Below are positions 1 through 5,531 of a stretch of DNA of 10,941 nt, in pieces. The notes under the pieces are model-generated. The model was given only the letters and a program-made list of their open reading frames with translations. It did no database searches and was not told the DNA's origin. The number at the start of each line of letters is the position of its first letter. Within the stretch, counting starts at the first letter, position 1. The DNA comes from JANXVV01 sp038230975 (lineage in GTDB: Bacteria; Planctomycetota; Phycisphaerae; Tepidisphaerales; Tepidisphaeraceae). The DNA is taken from NCBI GenBank assembly GCA_038230975.1, contig JBBRMF010000180.1, forward strand, positions 1 to 10,941. Reading direction: 5' to 3'. The translations under genes and the position numbers were made by a program.

Positions 1-142
1 ACCTGCGGCCGGCGATTTCAGGATTCTTCGAGAAATTCGGATACGCCGTAAGTCCGGTCAATGGGAAAAAGCTGACATCTTCGCTTTAAGATGCTTAATA
101 GCATGTACTTACATCAAACGCGCCTTAAGTGAATGGCATTCG
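1..142 (+). mobile_element. MITE-like element, copy A (left end cut off by window)
   Basis: This is the right-hand 142 bp of a short non-autonomous element. It aligns without gaps to positions 10762-10903 (copy C, 2 differences by eye) and 2037-2178 (copy B, 4 differences). It ends in the 19-bp terminus CTTAAGTGAATGGCATTCG (124-142), the exact inverted complement of the left terminus of copies B and C. It encodes no plausible protein. The next 9-11 bp (142-152, GTGGCTGGCAC) form the junction to a second element that starts immediately with the inverse terminus. If copies B and C are a guide, the missing left end lies about 66 bp outside the window and should be preceded by the same GTGGCTGGCAC. 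That prediction is untestable here. Confidence 0.88.
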
Positions 143-151
143 TGGCTGGCA

Positions 152-316
152 CGAATGCCATTCACTTAAGGGCCATGGCAATAAATCGATATTTGTGCAA
201 CGTGTGTTGCATGCATAGTGGTGTAAGAAATCACTGTCGGACAGTTGTCAGCCACGCTATCAACTGTCGTATCGTGTGCAAAAAGCTCCGCTTCGGTCAT
301 AAGTGAATGCCATTCG
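152..316. mobile_element. Second small inverted-repeat element, different interior
   Basis: This 165-bp segment begins with CGAATGCCATTCACTTAAG (152-170), identical to the left terminus of the 208-bp family. It ends with a degenerate inverse copy (298-316) that matches 17 of 19 bases. It is flanked by GTGGCTGGCAC (142-152) and GTAGCTGGCAC (316-326), a 10/11 direct repeat. The interior does not resemble copies A-C. It has an 8-bp perfect stem GACAGTTG/CAACTGTC (240-247 and 261-268) with a 13-nt loop. The most likely reading is an older element mobilised by the same transposase, into whose flank copy A inserted. Another CGAATGCCAC stretch at 326-335 right after it may be a further decayed terminus. 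Confidence 0.6.
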
Positions 317-342
317 TAGCTGGCACGAATGCCACTCTTCTA

Positions 343-676
343 ACCGTCTTAGCGTAGAATTGCGGATCGTATCTGGGGAGGCAGCCGTGTCAACTTGCTG
401 GGAATCGATGGCGGACGCGCATCGGACACGCCGCCGACCCGTGAATTCTTTGCAAAACCGCCAGATTCAATCATCAGTGAATGGCGGTCATCACTGACAC
501 CGATTCTTCACCTTTCTTCACCCAACTTTTCTCCATCTGATCGTACACCTGGGGTGTACCCCCAGTGCACTGTTCGGCCCAACCAACACACGTTACGCTC
601 AATTGCATCAGACGCAGATCACAAGTGATGTCAAAAGTGGCTGCGGACAGAATCTGGTTCACGCAAGGAGATTTCG
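343..676. other. Gene-free region with small palindromes upstream of the AhpD-like gene
   Basis: No convincing gene is seen here: the short open frames lack ribosome binding sites and recognisable protein character. The region holds a bulged hairpin at 457-488, with arms ACCGCC plus ATTCA against TGAAT plus GGCGGT and an AG bulge. An alternative pairing is TCAGTGA/TCACTGA at 474-480 and 490-496. Two overlapping palindromes lie at 543-565. No clear -35/-10 pair for the downstream gene could be identified. Confidence 0.5.
543..565. promoter_or_regulatory. Overlapping palindromes, possible operator
   Basis: Two inverted repeats overlap. GTACACC-tgg-GGTGTAC spans 543-559 with a 7-bp stem, and CTGGGG-tgtac-CCCCAG spans 549-565 with a 6-bp stem. 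They cannot form together. They lie about 110 bp before the AhpD-like start, where a repressor or activator could bind or a leader RNA could switch. There is no direct evidence of function. Confidence 0.3.
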
Positions 677-979
677 ATGTACGACATGAAGAATCTGGCA
701 AAGCTCAAGAAACTGGGCGAACTGGCTCCGGAGGCCTTTCGGGCGTTTGTTGCTTTCGACGAGGCGGTGGTCAGGGGCGGCGTCATCCCTCTCAAGTACA
801 AGGAATTGATGGCGGTAGCGGTGGCGTTGACAACCCAGTGTCCGTACTGCATCGAGATCCACTCCAAAAAGGCGCGGACCGCCGGCGCAACGGATCAGGA
901 ACTGGCCGAGACCACGCTTCTCGCAGCCGCCCTCCGGGCAGGCGGCGCCATCACTCACGGTACGCACACCATGGAGTAG
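677..979 (+). CDS. AhpD-like / carboxymuconolactone decarboxylase family protein
   Basis: A 100-residue protein of the AhpD-like alkylhydroperoxidase fold. These are small all-helical proteins that usually act as thiol reductants or peroxidases. The family's catalytic relay is visible with exact spacing: Glu43, then Cys55-Pro-Tyr-Cys58, then His62. This matches the E-(11)-C-x2-C-x3-H pattern known from Mycobacterium AhpD. The MYD...LGELAPEAF...TQCPYCIEIH...THGTH pattern resembles the short peroxidase-like proteins reported beside arsenosugar biosynthesis genes, but no arsenic gene is present here. The start is supported by AAGGAG at 665-670, six bases before the ATG. The length is typical of single-domain members. 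It is cytoplasmic, with no signal peptide. A perfect 10-bp hairpin follows at 1021-1045, suggesting a single-gene transcript. The family is secure; the physiological substrate is unknown. Confidence 0.95.
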   Translation: MYDMKNLAKLKKLGELAPEAFRAFVAFDEAVVRGGVIPLKYKELMAVAVALTTQCPYCIEIHSKKARTAGATDQELAETTLLAAALRAGGAITHGTHTME

Positions 980-1020
980 TGGCACTCCTGCGTCGTGTCG
1001 CGCTCATCATCGGCCAAACA

Positions 1021-1045
1021 CGCGACCGCGGTTTTCGCGGTCGCG
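1021..1045 (+). terminator. Strong GC hairpin between AhpD-like and PEP-CTERM genes
   Basis: A perfect 10-bp stem CGCGACCGCG/CGCGGTCGCG (1021-1030 and 1036-1045) encloses the loop GTTTT. It begins 41 bp after the stop codon of the AhpD-like gene. No U-tract follows, so it is not a textbook intrinsic terminator. It may stabilise the 3' end or act with Rho. Confidence 0.45.
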
Positions 1046-1086
1046 TCGGGAGCATTTGAGAACCTGGTCTGACAAAAGGAACTACC

Positions 1087-1938
1087 ATGCAAACGTCTTT
1101 CAAGTACCTCACGATCCTCGTGCTCGCCCGTGCGTCCGGTGCGGCCACTGCGCAGACCATTTTCAGCGCTGCCGGCGGGAACGCCGCCGCCATCCAAGGC
1201 ACGGTTGACGCGTTTCGCGCCAGCCTGGGAGCGCTCAACCCCAACGTCGCCGCCACATTTCCGACCGGGCGGAGAGAGATCAACTGGGACGGCGTCCCCG
1301 ACGTATTCGCCGCGCCCAACGCCCTGCCCGCGAACTTCTTCAACTCCAACTCGCCCCGCGGAGCGGTCTTTTCCACCCCCGGAACTGGCTTCCAGGTCAG
1401 CGCCAACACCGCCAGCGGCACGCCCCCTCGCTTCGCAAATCTCACGCCGGACTACGCCACCGATTTCGCAACTTTCAGTCCACAACGCCTCTTTACCGCA
1501 ACAGGCAGCCAATTCTCGGAAATGAATTTCTTCCTCCCGGGGACCACCACACCCGCCGCGACGCGCGGTTTTGGAATCGTCTTTACAGATGTCGATCTCG
1601 CAGGTTCGGCCCGTATCCAACTCCTGAGCGGCACGACAATCGTCGGTACCTTCAACGCCCCGGTCTTTGCGGGCGACGGAGGACTCTCATTCATCGGAGT
1701 CGTCCTCCCGGATGCCGTCGTGACGGAGGTAGACATCCGGTCGGGCACTCAGGCGCTGGGCGTTGGCGTGAGCGAGAGTCTCCCCAACACCGACCTCGTG
1801 TCAATGGACGACTTCATCTACGGTGAACCACAAAACGTGCCCGAACCCGGCGCGGCATCGCTACTCATGCTATCGATCGCGGCACTGTCTCGGCGTCAGC
1901 GTCGCCGCTCTACAGCCATCGCCGTGGCAGCGGTGTAA
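1087..1938 (+). CDS. PEP-CTERM domain exported protein
   Basis: A 283-residue secreted protein. The N-terminus is a likely Sec signal peptide with cleavage near ATA-Q at residue 23. An Arg interrupts its hydrophobic stretch, so it is weaker than usual. The mature part is rich in Ala, Thr, Asn, Phe and Gly and looks like a beta-sandwich surface protein with no enzymatic motif I recognise. The C-terminus carries the PEP-CTERM sorting signal: VPEP at 251-254, a short hydrophobic helix (SLLMLSIAAL), then the Arg cluster RRQRRR. Family knowledge says such tails are cut by exosortase and route proteins to the surface or extracellular matrix. Unusually, about nine residues (STAIAVAAV) follow the Arg cluster, where most family members stop. 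AAAGGA at 1075-1080 supports the start. A 208-bp mobile element sits just after the stop codon. Confidence 0.9.
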   Translation: MQTSFKYLTILVLARASGAATAQTIFSAAGGNAAAIQGTVDAFRASLGALNPNVAATFPTGRREINWDGVPDVFAAPNALPANFFNSNSPRGAVFSTPGTGFQVSANTASGTPPRFANLTPDYATDFATFSPQRLFTATGSQFSEMNFFLPGTTTPAATRGFGIVFTDVDLAGSARIQLLSGTTIVGTFNAPVFAGDGGLSFIGVVLPDAVVTEVDIRSGTQALGVGVSESLPNTDLVSMDDFIYGEPQNVPEPGAASLLMLSIAALSRRQRRRSTAIAVAAV

Positions 1939-1970
1939 GTCTTATACGATAGCGGAAAAGGTGCCAGCCA

Positions 1971-2178
1971 CGAATGCCATTCACTTAAGCCATAACCAAT
2001 TGCTAATTAATGACTTGTGAAGGCAATGGTTCCGAGACGTGCGGCCGGCGATTTCAGGATTCCTCGATAAATTCGGATACGCCGTAAGTCCGGTCAATGG
2101 GAAAAAGCCGACATCTTCGCTTTAAGATGCTTAATAGCATGTACTTACATCAAACGCGCCTTAAGTGAATGGCATTCG
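1971..2178 (+). mobile_element. MITE-like element, copy B (complete, 208 bp)
   Basis: A complete non-autonomous element. Its perfect 19-bp terminal inverted repeats are CGAATGCCATTCACTTAAG (1971-1989) and the complement at 2160-2178. It is flanked by the direct repeat TGCCAGCCA (1962-1970 and 2179-2187), which extends to the 11-mer GTGCCAGCCAC (1961-1971 and 2178-2188) if the terminal G/C are counted as target. It has exactly the same length as copy C and differs at about 8 positions by eye. An internal hairpin ATGCT-taat-AGCAT lies at 2127-2140. It holds no open frame of note; one that runs through copy C is stopped here by a G-to-T change near 2068. The termini vaguely recall IS4-group ends (AATGCC...TTAAG), from memory only. 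It inserted 32 bp downstream of the PEP-CTERM stop codon, where it disrupts nothing. Confidence 0.9.
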
Positions 2179-2188
2179 TGCCAGCCAC

Positions 2189-2335
2189 AATTCCGTAAAA
2201 TGCGTTTATCGATTTCATGAAAGCGCGAGAGGAATGTCAGCGAGCCGGTGAGAAATCGCGAGAAATTAAATGACAGACTTCAAGGGACTAATCGAACGGC
2301 TCGCGAATGAGAGAGTTTAATTTATTGCCACCGGC
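2189..2335. other. Gene-free gap between element B and the L9 gene end
   Basis: No gene is seen. A perfect 8-bp inverted repeat GCGAGCCG/CGGCTCGC (2240-2247 and 2297-2304) with a 49-nt spacer is the only structure noticed. The gap separates the convergent PEP-CTERM gene and the ribosomal cluster. Confidence 0.4.
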
Positions 2336-2362
2336 GGCATGGTCACCTCAGGTGACCATGCC
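2336..2362 (-). terminator. 27-bp palindrome, likely end of the L9 operon
   Basis: A near-perfect palindrome with arms GGCATGGTCACCT (2336-2348) and AGGTGACCATGCC (2350-2362) around a single central base. It lies about 20 bp past the stop codon of the L9 gene on the minus strand. The stem is very stable and placed as a terminator would be. On the minus strand it is not followed by a U-tract; on the plus strand a run of five T lies at 2373-2377. Alternatives are a dispersed palindromic repeat or a protein binding site. Confidence 0.5.
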
Positions 2363-2381
2363 ACACAGCCGCATTTTTCGA

Positions 2382-2900
2382 TCAGTTTTCTTCCGGAGTT
2401 TCAACGGTCTGCGCCTTGCGATGAGCTTCCATCGAAGCCTTGCTGTCTGCATCGGCATGAACCCATACCTTCAACTCAGTCGACAGATCTTCGGCGAACT
2501 TCACCGTCACCACGTAATCGGCGATACGGTCGAGCTTGCCTGGCAGCAGAACATCATCCGGCTGAACGTTGAACCCTTGACCTTGCAGGTTCTTGGCGAT
2601 TTCAGTGGCACTGACCGATCCAAACAGATGCCCTTGCTCGTTGGCGCGGCGTTCCATGTGGACTTCGACGGCCGCCAACTGCTTGATGACCGCAGCCTGC
2701 TGCTCGCGGCGATCGCGTTCCTGCTTTTCAATTTCCTGGCGGCGCGCCTCAATCTTCTTGATGTTGCCGGGCGTCGGTTCAACGGCCATATCGTGCGGCA
2801 AGAGATAGTTGCGGGCATACCCCGGTGAAACTTCGACGACATCGCCGACTTTACCGACGTTCTTAATGCTCTCTTTGAGAAGTAGTTTTACAGTTGCCAT
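2382..2900 (-). CDS. rplI: 50S ribosomal protein bL9
   Basis: A 172-residue bL9, which binds 23S rRNA near the L1 stalk and helps maintain reading frame. The N-terminal domain carries the family signature VGKVGDVVEVSPGYARNYLLP (residues 15-35, key residues Gly16, Gly19, Gly27, Tyr28, Arg30, Asn31). A long charged central helix runs from about 42 to 80. The C-terminal domain begins around 83 with GHLFGSVS (90-97). It is about 20 residues longer than the usual ~150, from a polar tail after residue 150. GAGGA sits a few bases before the ATG on the minus strand. It is the last gene of the cluster, 108 bp after ssb, with a heptamer-repeat hairpin in that gap and a strong palindrome after its stop. 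Confidence 0.97.
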   Translation of the reverse strand: MATVKLLLKESIKNVGKVGDVVEVSPGYARNYLLPHDMAVEPTPGNIKKIEARRQEIEKQERDRREQQAAVIKQLAAVEVHMERRANEQGHLFGSVSATEIAKNLQGQGFNVQPDDVLLPGKLDRIADYVVTVKFAEDLSTELKVWVHADADSKASMEAHRKAQTVETPEEN

Positions 2901-2922
2901 GGATTCCTCAGATTGTTTAATT

Positions 2923-3003
2923 GTCAGTGGTCAGTGGTCAGTGGTCAGTTGATATGTGGTCAATTGCATTTTAACAACTGACAACGGACCACTGACCACG
3001 GAC
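2923..3003. repeat. Heptamer-repeat hairpin between ssb and rplI
   Basis: The left arm is four tandem heptamers at 2923-2950: GTCAGTG three times, then GTCAGTT. The right arm at 2976-3003 is four inverse heptamers: AACTGAC, AACGGAC, CACTGAC, CACGGAC. The arms pair at about 25 of 28 positions around a 25-nt loop that contains TTGCATTTTAAC. The sequence is homologous to the repeat at 5465-5519, so this is a dispersed intergenic element lying inside an operon. Confidence 0.85.
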
Positions 3004-3008
3004 AAAAT

Positions 3009-3530
3009 CTAAAACGGAATATCGTCTTCTTTAAACTGTTGTTCATCGCCAAACGGTTGTTCGGGTGCCGGCCGTGCGGGGGCCTGGGCCGGCGGGCGGG
3101 CCGGGGCGCGATTCATCGGTGCCCGGCTCGGCGGCGCTTCGCCTGCATCGGATTCATAACCACCACCCTGGCTGCCTCCGCCTTGCGGAGTACCATCGCG
3201 ACCACCAAGCAGTTGGAAGTTATCGACCACGACTGAATGCTTGCTGCGCTTCCCACCACCCTGCTTATCTTCCCAGGTGTCGTATTTCAGACGACCTTCA
3301 ACGAGAAGCGGTCGGCCTTTCGTGCAATACTGGTTGATAATCTCCGCCTGTTTACCGAATGCCGAAACATCAATGAACAGGACTTCCTCGCGGTCTTCAC
3401 CGCTTTTGGTTTTATACTTGTGATTGACCGCCAGACCGAATTCCACGACGGGCATCTGGCTCGGCAAATATTTAAGCTGCGGGTCGCGCGTGAGGTTGCC
3501 GACGAGAATGATCTTGTTGTAGTTGGCCAT
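3009..3530 (-). CDS. ssb: Single-stranded DNA-binding protein
   Basis: A 173-residue SSB that protects ssDNA in replication, recombination and repair. The OB fold covers about residues 1-110, starting MANYNKIILVGNLTRDPQLKY with the conserved GNL-x-RDP, followed by VEFGLAVN and FGKQAEI..Y..KG...VEGRL. Residues 111-160 form a disordered Gly-, Pro-, Ala- and Arg-rich linker. The last residues are EDDIPF, the acidic tail known to dock partner proteins such as helicases and exonucleases. The length is typical. A GAGG motif precedes the ATG by a short spacer. It lies between rpsF (81 bp away, with a strong hairpin in the gap) and rplI, as in many bacteria, but without rpsR. Confidence 0.97.
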   Translation of the reverse strand: MANYNKIILVGNLTRDPQLKYLPSQMPVVEFGLAVNHKYKTKSGEDREEVLFIDVSAFGKQAEIINQYCTKGRPLLVEGRLKYDTWEDKQGGGKRSKHSVVVDNFQLLGGRDGTPQGGGSQGGGYESDAGEAPPSRAPMNRAPARPPAQAPARPAPEQPFGDEQQFKEDDIPF

Positions 3531-3551
3531 GAGAACCTCGTGTCAGGGATG

Positions 3552-3583
3552 CGACCGGCGATCCGGTTTTAGATCGCCGGTCG
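3552..3583 (-). other. Strong intercistronic hairpin between rpsF and ssb
   Basis: A perfect 12-bp stem pairs 3552-3563 (CGACCGGCGATC) with 3572-3583 (GATCGCCGGTCG) around an 8-nt loop. It fills most of the 81-bp gap. It could attenuate transcription, mark an RNA processing site, block 3' decay, or form an S6-binding autoregulatory element. No U-tract follows on the minus strand, so full termination is unlikely. Confidence 0.5.
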
Positions 3584-3611
3584 TGTTCCAGTGTTTGAGT
3601 TCTGATCGCAC

Positions 3612-4130
3612 TCAATCCTTATCCACACCGGCCTCGGCAGGTGCGTCATCGCGACGCGGGCGACCGGCCGGACGTTCCCCGCCACGCTCGAATCGATCTC
3701 CACCGCGACCGCCACCTCCACCGCCGCCACCTCCACCGTACCCACCGCCATCGCTCCACGCACGATCGAACGCAGGGCGTTCTTCGCGAATGATCGGTTG
3801 CGGTTCAACGGCGTTCATTTCAGTTTCATTCAGATGATCGGCAGTCGTGACCAGCACGCGAAGCACGTCATCGTTCAACTTCACATCGCGCTCGATGGAA
3901 GCGATCGCGCCACCCGGTGCGTTGAAGAAGGCGATCACATAAGTGCCACGCTTTTGGCGTTTGATCTCGTAGGTGAGCTTCCGCTCGTCCCACTTCTTGA
4001 TGACCGTGATCTGTCCGCCGTGCCGCTCGATGATTCCGCGGCAGAGGGCGACCCCGTGGTCATTCTGCGTCTGGGCCACCGGGCCGATTAGAAACATCGC
4101 TTCGTATGAGTTCAAGGTTGCGTTAGCCAT
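3612..4130 (-). CDS. rpsF: 30S ribosomal protein bS6 with Gly/Arg-rich tail
   Basis: A 172-residue bS6, a central-domain protein of the small subunit that pairs with S18. The fold covers about residues 5-105, with NSYEAMFLIGP near the start and the family core RKLTYEIKRQKRGTYVIAFF (50-69). I chose ATG at 4130: the frame opens five codons earlier at a TTG, but GGAAG is well placed (about nine bases) before the ATG, and MANATLN.YE fits the family start. After residue 125 comes a non-canonical tail with about ten consecutive Gly, an Arg-Gly-Gly context, then Arg- and Asp-rich residues to the end. Typical bS6 is about 95-135 residues, so the tail is an addition. It lies between pth (54 bp) and ssb. 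Confidence 0.96.
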   Translation of the reverse strand: MANATLNSYEAMFLIGPVAQTQNDHGVALCRGIIERHGGQITVIKKWDERKLTYEIKRQKRGTYVIAFFNAPGGAIASIERDVKLNDDVLRVLVTTADHLNETEMNAVEPQPIIREERPAFDRAWSDGGGYGGGGGGGGGGRGGDRFERGGERPAGRPRRDDAPAEAGVDKD

Positions 4131-4159
4131 AAATTCTGCTTCCAAGCATGGGTTCTGGT

Positions 4160-4174
4160 CGGTCGAGCCGACCG
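4160..4174 (-). other. Small hairpin between pth and rpsF
   Basis: The stem CGGTCG/CGACCG (4160-4165 and 4169-4174) has a 3-nt loop and lies in the 54-bp gap. It is short, has no U-tract, and its function is unknown. Confidence 0.3.
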
Positions 4175-4184
4175 CTTGTCTTTG

Positions 4185-4790
4185 TCATGTCTCGGCGTTG
4201 AAAACGTTCATCGCCGATTCAATGCCTTTCTCAATCCAGGTGACAATCGCGCCACAAGCGCGTTCCACGGCTGGGTTGAGAAATTCCAGTTGAGCCTCTG
4301 AAAATTGGCCCAACACATAATCCTTCTGCGGGATACGTAACGGCGGCGGGTCGATCCCAATCCGCATTCGCGGGTACTGGTCCGTTCCCAAAGCCCGTTC
4401 GATATCCTTCAATCCGTTGTGACCTCCGCTGCGACCCGCGGCACGTATCCGCAGGCGGCCGGTCGGCAAGGCCACATCATCCAGCACGATCATCACATCG
4501 GCAGGCATCAGTTGATAGAACGCCATCGCCGCCTGCACTGAACGACCGCTTAAATTCATGTAAGTCATCGGCTTAAGCAGCAATACTTTCTCGCTGCTAC
4601 CACCGGCCGTCGATACGGCACCATCCAGACCCAACCCGTCAAACTTCTTGCGGGCCATTTTATCAAAACCGTCACGACTCGTCGCAAGACCAAGCTTCTG
4701 CGACAAAACGTTGATCACTTCAAACCCAACATTATGCCGGGTACCCACGTATTCGCGACCGGGATTGCCTAGACCAACGATCAGTTTCAT
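4185..4790 (-). CDS. pth: Peptidyl-tRNA hydrolase
   Basis: A 201-residue bacterial-type Pth. It cleaves the ester bond of peptidyl-tRNAs dropped from ribosomes and so recycles tRNA. Catalytic and binding residues are visible at the expected places: Asn9 in GLGNPG, His19 in RHNVGF, Asn79 in MTYMNLSG, Asp104/Asp105 in VLDDVALP, and Asn125 in SGGHNGLKDI. The length and the FKLIVGLGNPG-like start are typical. Only 11 bp separate its ATG from the rplY stop codon. No strong ribosome binding site is visible, so translational coupling to rplY is likely. The glmU-prs-rplY-pth order matches gcaD-prs-ctc-spoVC of Bacillus. Confidence 0.97.
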   Translation of the reverse strand: MKLIVGLGNPGREYVGTRHNVGFEVINVLSQKLGLATSRDGFDKMARKKFDGLGLDGAVSTAGGSSEKVLLLKPMTYMNLSGRSVQAAMAFYQLMPADVMIVLDDVALPTGRLRIRAAGRSGGHNGLKDIERALGTDQYPRMRIGIDPPPLRIPQKDYVLGQFSEAQLEFLNPAVERACGAIVTWIEKGIESAMNVFNAET

Positions 4791-4801
4791 GTTTGATGAT
4801 A

Positions 4802-5443
4802 TTACTTCTTTTCAGGAGCCGCAGCGGCATCGCCTTCCGCAACTTCACCGATCACAGTTGGCTCAGCTTCACCATCCGCGGCGGTTTCGGTCGATTCAAC
4901 GATTTCCTTCACCGTCGCCACAACCAGGTCTTCATCCTGCAACGCAGTGATGCCGGCCGGCAACTTCAGATCCTTGATATGCAGGACTTCATCCAGCTTC
5001 AACTCGGTGATGTTATGACGAATCACGTCCGGGATATCCGTCACGAGGCATTCGATATGCAACTCGCTGATCAACTGCGTCAACACGCCGCCATCGGCTT
5101 CACCCTTGGGCGTACCCTTGAGTTCGAGCGGAACGGTGATTTCGACCTTTTCGTCAAGGTTCACGCGGGCAAAATCGATATGCAACATCTGGATGCCAAG
5201 GTGATCGTACTGCACTTCCTTGACGAGCACTTTCTCGCTCTTGCCGTCGACGCTTAGATCGAACAGATGCGCGCCGCGTTCGATGTGGTTCACAACATCC
5301 TTTCGCGGCAACGTGACGGGAACAACGGCTTCCTTATGCCCGTAGATCACGCCCGGAAGAAATCCGGCATCTCGAAGACGCTTGTTGGCTCGCGAACCTA
5401 ATTCACTACGCGACTTGGCGGTAACTTGTGCTGCTTGAGACAT
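4802..5443 (-). CDS. rplY: 50S ribosomal protein bL25, Ctc/TL5 type
   Basis: A 213-residue two-domain L25 that binds 5S rRNA. The N-terminal L25 domain (about 1-95) contains RSELGSRANKRLRDAGFLPGVIYG and HIDFARV (88-94). The C-terminal TL5/Ctc beta domain covers about 98-185, with VPLELKGTPKGEADGG and LHIECLVTDIPD. An acidic Ala/Glu-rich tail ends in EKK. GGAG lies seven bases before the ATG. It is upstream of pth with only 11 bp between, and downstream of prs with an 88-bp gap that carries a heptamer-repeat hairpin. Confidence 0.97.
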   Translation of the reverse strand: MSQAAQVTAKSRSELGSRANKRLRDAGFLPGVIYGHKEAVVPVTLPRKDVVNHIERGAHLFDLSVDGKSEKVLVKEVQYDHLGIQMLHIDFARVNLDEKVEITVPLELKGTPKGEADGGVLTQLISELHIECLVTDIPDVIRHNITELKLDEVLHIKDLKLPAGITALQDEDLVVATVKEIVESTETAADGEAEPTVIGEVAEGDAAAAPEKK

Positions 5444-5464
5444 TCTTTACTCCAGTTATTATTT

Positions 5465-5519
5465 GTCAGTTGCGAGTTGTTTTGCATTTCCAACTGACAA
5501 CGGACGACTGACCACTGAC
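5465..5519. repeat. Heptamer-repeat hairpin between prs and rplY
   Basis: Two left heptamers (GTCAGTT, GCGAGTT at 5465-5478) face four right heptamers (AACTGAC, AACGGAC, GACTGAC, CACTGAC at 5492-5519) across a loop containing TTGCATTTCC. The right arm is nearly identical to 2976-3003 and the loop shares TTGCATTT, so the two loci are copies of one repeat. This copy has lost two left-arm units. Confidence 0.82.
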
Positions 5520-5531
5520 TAAAACCAATCC

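Noticed and set aside
303..628. Two overlapping short plus-strand frames left of the AhpD-like gene
   Set aside because: No ribosome binding sites, unnatural composition, and the region is better explained by element remnants and palindromes.
2923..3003. CRISPR array
   Set aside because: The 7-bp units are contiguous without spacers, and the arms are inverted relative to each other.
3711..3750. CCR-type simple repeat on the plus strand
   Set aside because: It is simply the codon run for the Gly-rich S6 tail on the minus strand, not an independent repeat.
4131..4145. Upstream TTG start for rpsF
   Set aside because: The ATG at 4130 has a well spaced GGAAG and gives the normal S6 N-terminus. 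The TTG would overlap that ribosome binding site.
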